This document shows positions 1 through 5,872 of a stretch of 9,186 nucleotides of DNA, in pieces. Location of the stretch: positions 1-9,186 of the forward strand of contig SMXE01000119.1 in the NCBI GenBank assembly GCA_004357015.1, written 5' to 3'. The notes beneath the pieces are model-generated. The model saw only the letters and a program-made list of their open reading frames with translations, searched no databases and had not been told where the DNA came from. Every line of letters begins with the position of its first letter. The stretch's first letter is position 1. The position numbers were made by a program, and so were the translations under genes. The stretch comes from Caldithrix sp. (GTDB taxonomy: Bacteria; Zhuqueibacterota; Zhuqueibacteria; Oceanimicrobiales; Oceanimicrobiaceae).

Positions 1-1
1 A

Positions 2-79
2 AAAAACAGCTCCGTGATTGCCTTGGTCCAGGATGCCAGCACCATGAAGGTTCTTGGCGCGGAGACTTTCAGCTTTTAG
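2..79 (+). CDS. C-terminal tail of an unidentified protein (5' end outside window)
   Basis: The frame beginning at base 2 is open from the window edge to a TAG at 77-79. It gives 25 residues ending VLGAETFSF. The composition is protein-like (a hydrophobic SSVIALV stretch, then a polar segment) and the codons resemble those of the neighbouring genes, unlike the other frames here. No family can be assigned from so short a tail. It is the only plus-strand gene in the left half of the window and converges on the arsR-type gene across about 280 bases of non-coding DNA. It could be a chance open frame. Confidence 0.4.
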   Translation, partial: KNSSVIALVQDASTMKVLGAETFSF

Positions 80-358
80 TCGGCTAAGTGCTTCATTTCA
101 CAAATGCTTGTAGGATTGAATTAACTCAAATATTTTGGTGATAAAATGTAAAGCGACGAGCGTAGAGCGAAAAGCGAATTTGTAGACTGTGCGCTCTTAC
201 CCTTCTCGCTCGCCAGATGACACATTAACCAAGCATTCTTGCATTTATCTCAAAACCTACTTCGAAATCGGAAATGGAGCGCTAAGCAATTCGGATAGAG
301 GCCTCGAGGGCACAAAGTGCATGAGAACGCACCTCAGTGGCCTGTGGCAAGAGCAGCA
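80..358. other. Gene-free spacer between convergent genes
   Basis: I find no convincing coding frame on either strand. The stretch is AT-rich in its first part. It holds a short heptad repeat at 152-179, a weak 6-bp inverted match (AGAGCG at 164-169, CGCTCT at 192-197) and an 8-bp palindrome CCTCGAGG at 302-309. No hairpin with a T-run that would clearly terminate the repressor transcript was found. The plus-strand open frame at 189-425 has an unprotein-like composition and overlaps the repressor, so it was not accepted. Confidence 0.5.
152..179. repeat. Four-copy 7-bp tandem repeat, AGCGNNN
   Basis: AGCG recurs at exactly 7-base spacing at 152, 159, 166 and 173 (AGCGACG, AGCGTAG, AGCGAAA, AGCGAAT). 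The first five bases are nearly constant and the last two vary. It lies in non-coding DNA. Short heptad repeats of this kind occur in intergenic regions of several bacterial groups; no function is inferred here. Confidence 0.55.
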
Positions 359-739
359 TTACTTCCCCAGACGTTTCAGTAGAAATTTTCCCAGAAAGCG
401 GATGTCGTCTCCCTTCTTCAGATAATCAAAAAACTGCCAGCCAATTTCACGCCAGAACGGATCGTTGATGTCGTAATAGATGTTCTTGCCGTCGCGGTTC
501 GTGACTACCAGGTCCGCGTTACGCAGCAGTGACAAGTGGTGGCTGACGGTGGTCTGGTTCATCCCGAGGTTTTCACAAATCTCGGTCACGCGGCAGCTTC
601 CTTCTTTGGCCAGCAGCAGCATGATGCGCAGCTTGCTTTCCTCGCTGACGAGCTTCAGCACTTTGACTGCCCGTTTGATATATTCGTCGGGAAAAAACTC
701 GTCAACAGCGGCGCTGCTTTTCTTCCTGGCAGACATCAT
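359..739 (-). CDS. ArsR-family winged-helix transcriptional repressor
   Basis: This is a 126-residue single-domain regulator, the usual ArsR/SmtB size. Helices at about 18-47 lead into a helix-turn-helix at about 51-72 with the family recognition-helix pattern NQTTVSHHLSLLRNADLV. A beta-wing (about 76-90, RDGKNIYYDI) follows. Family members bind operators as dimers and usually release DNA on metal or redox signals. Here Cys55 falls where E. coli ArsR has its third cysteine and Cys49 is one residue off the first, so the canonical CVC metal site is absent. The inducer is unknown and need not be a metal. Two ATG codons stand in tandem (739 and 736). AGGAG lies one base before the first and four before the second, so the second may be the true start. 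Almost the whole upstream region is the inverted-repeat element at 759-946, so any promoter must lie in it, in the 19 bases next to the gene, or further upstream with the Memo gene. Confidence 0.9.
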   Translation of the reverse strand: MMSARKKSSAAVDEFFPDEYIKRAVKVLKLVSEESKLRIMLLLAKEGSCRVTEICENLGMNQTTVSHHLSLLRNADLVVTNRDGKNIYYDINDPFWREIGWQFFDYLKKGDDIRFLGKFLLKRLGK

Positions 740-758
740 GCTCCTGATTCTTTGAAAA

Positions 759-946
759 GAGGCTGTCCCAAAAAAAGTTGTTCATCAGTGTCATTCCAAA
801 CCTGTCTTTTAGGTGAGAAATCTGACGACGTCACACGGGTTCGTTTAAAAAACAATGAGTTAAGTCGAATGACAGGCGCATGGTCAGATTTCCCACGCAC
901 GACAAGAAAACGTCGTGGTTCGAAATGACACCCTTTTGGGCACCTC
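759..946. repeat. MITE-like or REP-like imperfect inverted-repeat element, 188 bp
   Basis: The two ends match as inverted repeats over several blocks. The tip GAGGCTGTCCCAAAA (759-773) pairs with GGGCACCTC and its flank (931-946). GTGTCATTCC (788-797) pairs with GAAATGACAC (922-931). GAGAAATCTGAC (815-826) pairs with GTCAGATTTCCC (883-894), 11 of 12. The right arm contains its own hairpin, CACGAC (898-903) with GTCGTG (912-917). A further copy of the CGAATGACA motif lies near 864-873. No protein is encoded. Terminal inverted repeats, small size and internal symmetry fit a non-autonomous element or a palindromic dispersed repeat. No clear target duplication was seen, since the flanks TTGAAAA and ATTCAAA are inverted rather than direct. 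Its right end covers the stop codon of the Memo gene. Confidence 0.65.
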
Positions 947-2192
947 ATTCAAACGCCATACTAGCAAAAGTAACGGTCGATTTTTGCTCGTCAACTTCGG
1001 TTTTCGCATAATCGAGCAGCTTGCCCTCTTTGGCGTCGATGGCGTTGAGCAGCGTATAAATCGACGAGAAGCCACATACGCGGTAGCGGTCTTCGTGACT
1101 TGCCACCTTTTCACAAAACGCCCCGGCATCGAGCTTTTCGATGTCTTCGATGAGTTCGTGATCAAACACACGTACCTTTTCCACAAACGCGTTGCCCGGG
1201 GACTCGGCGTCGCCGTACTGCTGGCCGACGTGGCTGAAATCGACGCTCGCGATCAGACAGACCTTTTTGCCGTATGCGGAAATCGTCTTCTTAAGTGCCG
1301 CAGAGAAATTTTGCGCGATTTCACGCTCGCGGTCGAATCGCGGATCGGTGAGCATGTGGTACGAAAAAGAACATAGTATGGGCACAAAAGTGAAGTTACG
1401 CTTTTGCTGGTACAGATATTTCAAAAAAACCAATTGAAATTCGATGACATGCTCCATCTTGTGCGGCAGGACTTCCGAGTTGCCGATGGGCGGGTAGTTT
1501 GCTTGCAAAAGCTCAATGAAGCACGCATCGTATTTCACTGTACCCAAGGGTGTTTCGAAATCTTTTGGCAGCGTTGAGTACAGGTTCGACAGGCCCGAGT
1601 GTCCGGTTCCCAGAATGACGTAGCAGTCGGCGGCTTCGGATTCGGCCAGTGCCCGGTATGCGTGAGAGTAGCAAGGACCGCCGGCACGGATATCGATGTG
1701 GGGAGCAATCAGGCCTTTGATGGTCCTGGTTCTGCCGTTGCTTTGCGGCAAGCCGGCACCCGCCTCACTTTCAAAGAATCCCTGTATCTGTTTCATGAGT
1801 TTGTCCGGATCAGCCTCATAGCTTTGACCCGCATACACCGCGGGCCGGGCGGGCAAATCGAGAAAGGCTTTCTCAAGTTCAGCGAGTTTTGTGTGGAAAT
1901 TCTGGTTGTCGAGAAAAAGGTGGGCGTCAAGATAGTTCAGGATTTGTTCGAGTTTCTCCTCTTGCAGATAGGAGCCGAAAGCCCGCATATATTCATGCTT
2001 CAGGTCGGCGCTGGCGTGCTTGCCATCGAAAAACTGCAGCAAGTAAAACACATCCGGGGAGAGCATGAGCGTTTCGGGTGAAATTCCACTCGGGTCGCGC
2101 AGCCCGACCATTTGTCTGTCTTCAGTATCGATAGGGAAAGCGTCTACAAATCGCAGTTTTGGGTAGTTCGTGTCGTTGATCGGGTCAGGCAT
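945..2192 (-). CDS. amrB: Memo-family protein (AmmeMemoRadiSam system protein B) with N-terminal domain
   Basis: This 415-residue protein has two parts. Residues about 10-115 match the N-terminal domain common in bacterial full-length AmrB proteins (RDPSGISPE, then YLLQFFDGKHA). Residues about 117-415 form the Memo domain, which shares the fold of class III extradiol dioxygenases (LigB). Expected metal-site residues are visible: His165 in APHIDIRAGG, His198 in GTGHSG, His248 in MEHVIEFQL and Cys373 in YRVCGFSSIYTLL. The DFSHVG motif with His321 is also present. Human Memo binds metal and has been linked to redox chemistry, while bacterial AmrB usually sits with AMMECR1 and a radical SAM protein. 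Neither partner is in this window. The gene starts six bases after the cupin stop with no strong Shine-Dalgarno sequence, which suggests translational coupling. It is the last gene of the likely five-gene operon. Its stop codon overlaps the tip of the inverted-repeat element. The biochemical role is not established. Confidence 0.92.
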   Translation of the reverse strand: MPDPINDTNYPKLRFVDAFPIDTEDRQMVGLRDPSGISPETLMLSPDVFYLLQFFDGKHASADLKHEYMRAFGSYLQEEKLEQILNYLDAHLFLDNQNFHTKLAELEKAFLDLPARPAVYAGQSYEADPDKLMKQIQGFFESEAGAGLPQSNGRTRTIKGLIAPHIDIRAGGPCYSHAYRALAESEAADCYVILGTGHSGLSNLYSTLPKDFETPLGTVKYDACFIELLQANYPPIGNSEVLPHKMEHVIEFQLVFLKYLYQQKRNFTFVPILCSFSYHMLTDPRFDREREIAQNFSAALKKTISAYGKKVCLIASVDFSHVGQQYGDAESPGNAFVEKVRVFDHELIEDIEKLDAGAFCEKVASHEDRYRVCGFSSIYTLLNAIDAKEGKLLDYAKTEVDEQKSTVTFASMAFE

Positions 2193-2198
2193 CGGCTG

Positions 2199-2558
2199 TC
2201 ATTTTTTGGTTGGAATAACGCAAATGAACCCCAAAGGTTCGTCGGAATTGTTTTCAAATTGATGTATTTCAAGCGGCGGGATGTAGATGGCGTCACCATA
2301 GTTGATCTCGTGCTTTTCAGTGCCAAGCAAAACAGCGCCTTTACCGCGCACGACGATGACGGCGTGATCGTGCGGGTGGCTATCAAGGCTTGTATACCCC
2401 CCGGGCGCCACCTCAAAATACCTGATGGCAAAGTTGTTGGCGCCATCACGCTGGCTGATCACTTCACGTTTCGTGGCATCGCCAACGTAAGTCTCGCAGG
2501 ATATCCCTTCCCAATCGAAGCCGCCATCTTTGCCCTTGAATTTGTGAATAACACCCAT
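2199..2558 (-). CDS. Small single-domain cupin protein
   Basis: A 119-residue protein made of one cupin beta-barrel. The first cupin motif lies at about 52-74 (SHPHDHAVIVVRGKG), giving His61, His63 and His65. The second lies at about 88-102 (GDAIYIPPLEIHQF), giving His99. The glutamate usual in motif 1 is replaced by small or hydrophobic residues (AVIVV), so the metal site would be histidine-based. Proteins of this size and pattern include dioxygenases, isomerases and ligand-binding proteins, and the sequence does not separate these. The start ATG lies 13 bases after the stop of the upstream dehydrogenase, with only a weak GAAAG ribosome site. It sits between a zinc dehydrogenase and the Memo gene, so it may act on the same substrate or hold a metal for the pathway. 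That is inference. Confidence 0.88.
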   Translation of the reverse strand: MGVIHKFKGKDGGFDWEGISCETYVGDATKREVISQRDGANNFAIRYFEVAPGGYTSLDSHPHDHAVIVVRGKGAVLLGTEKHEINYGDAIYIPPLEIHQFENNSDEPLGFICVIPTKK

Positions 2559-2571
2559 CGTTTTACTTTCA

Positions 2572-3600
2572 TTAACTTTGACAAACGACCAGCGTCTTTA
2601 GCGATTCGCCGGCTTTGATGGTGTTGTCGACTGCTTCCCGAATTTTCTCCAACGGATATCGATGTGTCACAAGTTTTTCGGCATTGATGATGCCTTGTTC
2701 AATCAGCGCCATCGCCCCACGCGTGTCATCGGGCCCGCAGGAGTAGCTGAACAGCAAATTGATTTCGTTGAAGTAGAGGTGAAACGGATGAATGCTGAGC
2801 AACTCACCATCCGGTGCGGGTGTAAAAAATAGCACGGTCCCGCCTTTGCCGACGCACTTCATCGCAGTCGCCATCGCACTGGTGGTTCCGGGCCCGACGA
2901 TAACGACGTCAGCCAGATCGCCGTCCGTTGCTTGCCGCACGGCTTCCGGCAGCTCCTCACGCGTCACGTCTACTACCATATTTGCGCCGAATTCACGGGC
3001 CTTGTTCAGGCGGTACGGCACCCGGTCGGCCCCGATGATCTGATGCACACCCGCATGCCTGGCGAGCAGAACGTGCATTTGTCCCATCACCCCGAGCCCG
3101 ATGACAAGTAGGCTATCTTGCGGCTGCAAGTTTGCTTTCCTCATGGATTTGACCACGCAGGCAACGGGCTCGATCAGGGAGCCGTCTTCAAACGAAAAAG
3201 ATTCCGGTAACAAGAGCATGTCACCGTTCAGATTGATCTCCGGCACTCGAAAAAATTCCGCCATGCCGCCGGGAGCCAGATTGGTGGCCTTCCAAGCCGC
3301 GCACAATGCGTACTGTTTCTTCCGGCAGAACTTGCAGTCGAAACAGGGCGCATGATGGTGCACGAAGACGCGATCCCCTTGTTTGAATTGCGTCACGTTT
3401 CTGCCGACTTTTTCGATGACGCCGGCCGGCTCGTGGCCGAGAAAAAAGGGTGCTTTCTTTTTGACGTACCACTCCATGGTATCGCTGCCGCAGATGCCGC
3501 AGGCCCGCATACGGACCAGCGCCTCGTGCTCGCCTATTTCAGGCACTGGCGTATCGACGATTTCTATGTCCGCAAGACTATGTAATTGGGCAGCTTTCAT
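2572..3600 (-). CDS. Zinc-dependent medium-chain dehydrogenase, probably NAD-linked
   Basis: This 342-residue protein has the full medium-chain dehydrogenase layout. The catalytic zinc site shows Cys37 (GICGSD), His56-Glu57 (GHEPAG) and Glu144 (IEPVAC). The structural zinc site shows Cys86, Cys89, Cys92 and Cys100. A Rossmann domain has GLGVMG at 168-173, and Asp192 at the end of the second strand (GADR) normally selects NAD over NADP. It resembles the sorbitol, threonine and polyol dehydrogenase branch; the substrate, presumably a secondary alcohol or polyol, cannot be named. The region just before structural Cys86 is rich in histidine (VHHHAPC). It is separated by 42 bases from YgfZ upstream and 13 from the cupin downstream. 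No strong Shine-Dalgarno sequence precedes the ATG. It is clearly related to the dehydrogenase at 4681-5706 but strongly diverged, so the pair is not a recent duplication. Confidence 0.93.
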   Translation of the reverse strand: MKAAQLHSLADIEIVDTPVPEIGEHEALVRMRACGICGSDTMEWYVKKKAPFFLGHEPAGVIEKVGRNVTQFKQGDRVFVHHHAPCFDCKFCRKKQYALCAAWKATNLAPGGMAEFFRVPEINLNGDMLLLPESFSFEDGSLIEPVACVVKSMRKANLQPQDSLLVIGLGVMGQMHVLLARHAGVHQIIGADRVPYRLNKAREFGANMVVDVTREELPEAVRQATDGDLADVVIVGPGTTSAMATAMKCVGKGGTVLFFTPAPDGELLSIHPFHLYFNEINLLFSYSCGPDDTRGAMALIEQGIINAEKLVTHRYPLEKIREAVDNTIKAGESLKTLVVCQS

Positions 3601-3642
3601 TAGACAGTTTACTTAAGCGTCTACCATTTCACTTCTCATATT

Positions 3643-4641
3643 TCACGGGCCATCGAGACAAAATGGCAGCTCCACCAACTCGCCAGCAAGTTCCCCTTCG
3701 TTCGATTTGATTGTCAGCGGTGCTTGCGGGCGTATAAATTTCGTTCGAACATAACCGAGCGCAATATTTTTCCTTAGACCGGGAGAGTAAGCCGAAGAGG
3801 TGATGTATCCCGCTTCCCGCCCGTCGATCTCGATCACGTCTTTCGCTCCTGGCATCTTTTCCTCATTCAGGAGCACGCCAACGAGATGCTTCTGCACTTT
3901 GTCGTATGTGTCGAGGCGGGCGACCACCTCCTGGCCAACGTAACATCCTTTGTCAAAGTCGATGTACGGGAACATGCCGGCTTCATGTGGATTGTCATTT
4001 TCGTCGAAATCTTTGCCGTGCTCTGACCAGCCTGCTTCTATGCGCAGAACGTTATAAATCTCATCCGAAAGAGGCATGTGCGTGCTCCCGAGCAACTTAT
4101 TGATCAGATTTGGGAGCACGCTGGCTCCAGCAATCAAACAGAGGTTCTTCCGAGGGGCAGTCCAAGAGCCTGTTAAAACAATGACTTCGGAATGCTCCCA
4201 CGTTGTTTTCAGGAAATGCTCCTGCTCAAGTGTGGTGGCGGAAGTACCTAACAGATCGTTTACAACTTCGTGGCCCAGCGGGCCCAAAATCGAGATGCTC
4301 CCGTATTGGTCAGAAACATCAGACACACTCACGTCCTCGATAAAAATAAACTTTTCAATCCAGTTTGCGACTTTAGCGCCGGTTGCCCGACTCGTTATCA
4401 GGCGGATGCGGTCATCGAACTTCAGGAGGTGAACCCGGTCGATGATGCGGCCCTTCTCATTGGTGAAAACCGTTATCTGCGTCTGTCCGGGTTTGAGGTG
4501 GCGCAACTCGTTTGTGGTGATCCGGTGCAGCAGGTCAACATGATCTTTGCCGGAAACCTCCAGCTGGCCAAGGTAGGAGCGATCTATCCAGGCGGCAGAC
4601 TGCTTTGCTGCTTCGTACTGTTCTATTAAGGAATGGTGCAT
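3643..4641 (-). CDS. ygfZ: YgfZ/GcvT-like folate-binding protein
   Basis: This 332-residue protein belongs to the YgfZ branch of the aminomethyltransferase (GcvT) fold. The diagnostic YgfZ signature KGCYVGQEVVAR lies at 231-242, with Cys233 in its usual place. Family members bind folate and help maintain certain iron-sulfur enzymes, such as the tRNA-modifying enzyme MiaB in E. coli. The N-terminal part (about 18-47, AAWIDRSYLGQLEVSGKD and HRITTNE) also fits the family. A glycine-cleavage T protein would usually be longer and sit with gcvH or gcvP, neither of which is present. It lies between two zinc dehydrogenases with gaps of 39 and 42 bases, an unusual position for what is often a solitary housekeeping gene. 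No clear ribosome binding site is seen before the ATG. Confidence 0.92.
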   Translation of the reverse strand: MHHSLIEQYEAAKQSAAWIDRSYLGQLEVSGKDHVDLLHRITTNELRHLKPGQTQITVFTNEKGRIIDRVHLLKFDDRIRLITSRATGAKVANWIEKFIFIEDVSVSDVSDQYGSISILGPLGHEVVNDLLGTSATTLEQEHFLKTTWEHSEVIVLTGSWTAPRKNLCLIAGASVLPNLINKLLGSTHMPLSDEIYNVLRIEAGWSEHGKDFDENDNPHEAGMFPYIDFDKGCYVGQEVVARLDTYDKVQKHLVGVLLNEEKMPGAKDVIEIDGREAGYITSSAYSPGLRKNIALGYVRTKFIRPQAPLTIKSNEGELAGELVELPFCLDGP

Positions 4642-4680
4642 AGGAACGGAAGTACGATCAGACGGTGAACGCCGTAAAAC

Positions 4681-5706
4681 TTACGGCCGAATGGCATACT
4701 TGATGCCTTCCCCTTTGAGCAACAGGCCAAAAACGTCACACAGTTTGGTTAGCGGAAATTTGCCGGAAATAAGCTTACTGACGTCGATTTGCTTTTCAAT
4801 GAGTAATTTATATGCTTTGGTCACGTCGCGCGGCGTGAAATGAAAAGTGCCGGTCAATGAAATCTGATCATAGTGCAGCCGCCCGCTGTCAAATGAGATT
4901 GTCGTGCCCGAGGGACAGCCACCGAACAGAATCACCCGGCCGCCTTTTGACACCAGGGAAACGGTCTGCTCCCACACTTGCGGCCGGCCAGTGCATTCAA
5001 ATACCCAGTTGGCGCCGTAACCGCGGGTTAACTCGAGAACCATCTCCAGCGTGTCTTGCTGCGTCGCATCGATGACTTGATCCGCGCCGAGTTCAGCGGC
5101 GAGTTTCAACCGCTGCCAGTGTTTGCCAGCCACAATGATCTTGTGCGCCCCTTTGCATCTGGCGAGCAAAATGTGCATCAGGCCGATGGCGCCCGAACCG
5201 ACGATCAGGACTGTATCATCATTGCGGATTTGCAGCGGTTCCATGCCGTGCACCACGCATGCCAGGGGTTCAAGAATTGCCGCTTCCTCAAAAGATAGGA
5301 AATCGGGTTTGTGGAAGGTGTTGATTTGTGCAACCCGTCGCGGCACTTTTATATACTCGGCATAAGCGCCAAGCAGCATCGTGTCCATGGTTACGGCACA
5401 GAGGTTTTCGAGCTCTCTTCGGCAATAGTAGCAATCGCCACAAGGTGCGGTGTGAACGCCCATGACAGGATCGCCTTCCCGGTAGCCGTTTACGCTTTTG
5501 CCTGCATCGGCAATGATGCCGGAAAATTCGTGGCCAAAGGGCGTTGGCATGGGCATCTTGGGATGACCACGCCGGAAGGCTTTCAGATCCGTGCCGCAGG
5601 TCATCGCCGCCTCAATTTTGATAACAATCTCCCCGTCTTCTGGTTCCGGAACTGGCGTTTCCCGCAACTCCATCCTGCCGGGTTCAACCAGAAAATATGA
5701 TTTCAT
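4681..5706 (-). CDS. Zinc-dependent medium-chain dehydrogenase, possibly NADP-linked
   Basis: This 341-residue protein is a second zinc dehydrogenase of the polyol/threonine dehydrogenase type. Catalytic zinc ligands are Cys37 (MTCGTD), His59-Glu60 (GHEFSG) and Glu146 (LEPLAC). Structural zinc cysteines are 89, 92, 95 and 103. The Rossmann glycine motif GSGAIG is at 170-175. Where NAD enzymes have an acidic residue after the second strand, this one has Gly194 followed by Lys195 and His196 (VAGKHWQR), a pattern that tends to favour NADP. The substrate is unknown. It is the first gene of the likely operon: the ATG is three bases after a strong purine-rich ribosome site (5710-5720), and a good promoter lies about 90 bases upstream. 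Its ribosome site is the strongest of the five genes. Confidence 0.93.
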   Translation of the reverse strand: MKSYFLVEPGRMELRETPVPEPEDGEIVIKIEAAMTCGTDLKAFRRGHPKMPMPTPFGHEFSGIIADAGKSVNGYREGDPVMGVHTAPCGDCYYCRRELENLCAVTMDTMLLGAYAEYIKVPRRVAQINTFHKPDFLSFEEAAILEPLACVVHGMEPLQIRNDDTVLIVGSGAIGLMHILLARCKGAHKIIVAGKHWQRLKLAAELGADQVIDATQQDTLEMVLELTRGYGANWVFECTGRPQVWEQTVSLVSKGGRVILFGGCPSGTTISFDSGRLHYDQISLTGTFHFTPRDVTKAYKLLIEKQIDVSKLISGKFPLTKLCDVFGLLLKGEGIKYAIRP

Positions 5707-5709
5707 TGA

Positions 5710-5720
5710 CTCCTTCCCCT
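5710..5720 (-). promoter_or_regulatory. Ribosome binding site of the first operon gene
   Basis: On the minus strand the bases read AGGGGAAGGAG, ending three bases before the ATG at 5706. This confirms that start. The spacing is a little short, but the match to the 16S tail is the best among the minus-strand genes. Confidence 0.7.
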
Positions 5721-5795
5721 TCCGTTAGTTCTCCATCCAAAACCGGACACGCCGGAAATGCCTCTGACCAAACCCAATGTCACCCAAGGCAGCCC

Positions 5796-5824
5796 AAAAT
5801 ATCAAACTTGTGGTCGAAAGTCAA
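5796..5824 (-). promoter_or_regulatory. Sigma70-type promoter of the five-gene operon
   Basis: On the minus strand, TTGACT (5819-5824) is followed after exactly 17 bases by TATTTT (5796-5801). The -35 box matches the consensus in five of six positions and the -10 box in four. Transcription would start near 5789, leaving a leader of about 80 bases before the dehydrogenase at 5706. No other gene lies between, and the RNase Z gene ends just upstream. Confidence 0.55.
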
Positions 5825-5826
5825 GT
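5806..5826. promoter_or_regulatory. Inverted repeat over the -35 and spacer: possible operator
   Basis: ACTTG (5806-5810) and CAAGT (5822-5826) form a perfect 5-bp inverted repeat with an 11-base spacer. It covers the -35 box and much of the promoter spacer. A dimeric repressor bound here would block the polymerase. The half-sites are short, so chance is possible and the binding protein is unknown. Confidence 0.25.
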
Positions 5827-5827
5827 G

Positions 5828-5850
5828 AAAAACCAGGCCGGAATGGGCTG
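5828..5850 (-). terminator. Possible weak terminator after RNase Z
   Basis: On the minus strand CAGCCC-ATTCC-GGCCTGG folds into a stem of CAG, one mismatch, then CC paired with GG, followed by five T bases (5828-5832). It lies about 23 bases beyond the RNase Z stop and just before the downstream promoter. The stem is short and interrupted. Confidence 0.35.
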
Positions 5851-5872
5851 CGCGTTGCAGGGGCAGACGACA

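Noticed and set aside
322..340. Small inverted repeat after the ArsR-type gene as a terminator
   Set aside because: The stem is only about four pairs and is followed by just three T bases on the relevant strand.
759..946. Inverted repeat blocks as a CRISPR or phage attachment site
   Set aside because: There are no regularly spaced direct repeats with spacers and no integrase or tRNA nearby; a MITE-like or REP-like element fits better.
1599..2081. Long plus-strand open frame opposite the Memo gene
   Set aside because: The minus-strand frame carries every expected Memo motif, and the plus-strand frame has no family pattern and is antisense shadow.
3643..4641. Assignment as glycine cleavage T protein
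   Set aside because: The KGCYVGQE signature is specific to the YgfZ branch, and no glycine cleavage partners are present.
5743..5755. CCGG-N5-CCGG hairpin in the operon leader
   Set aside because: A four-base stem is too short to claim function, and it has no T-run or link to a known element.
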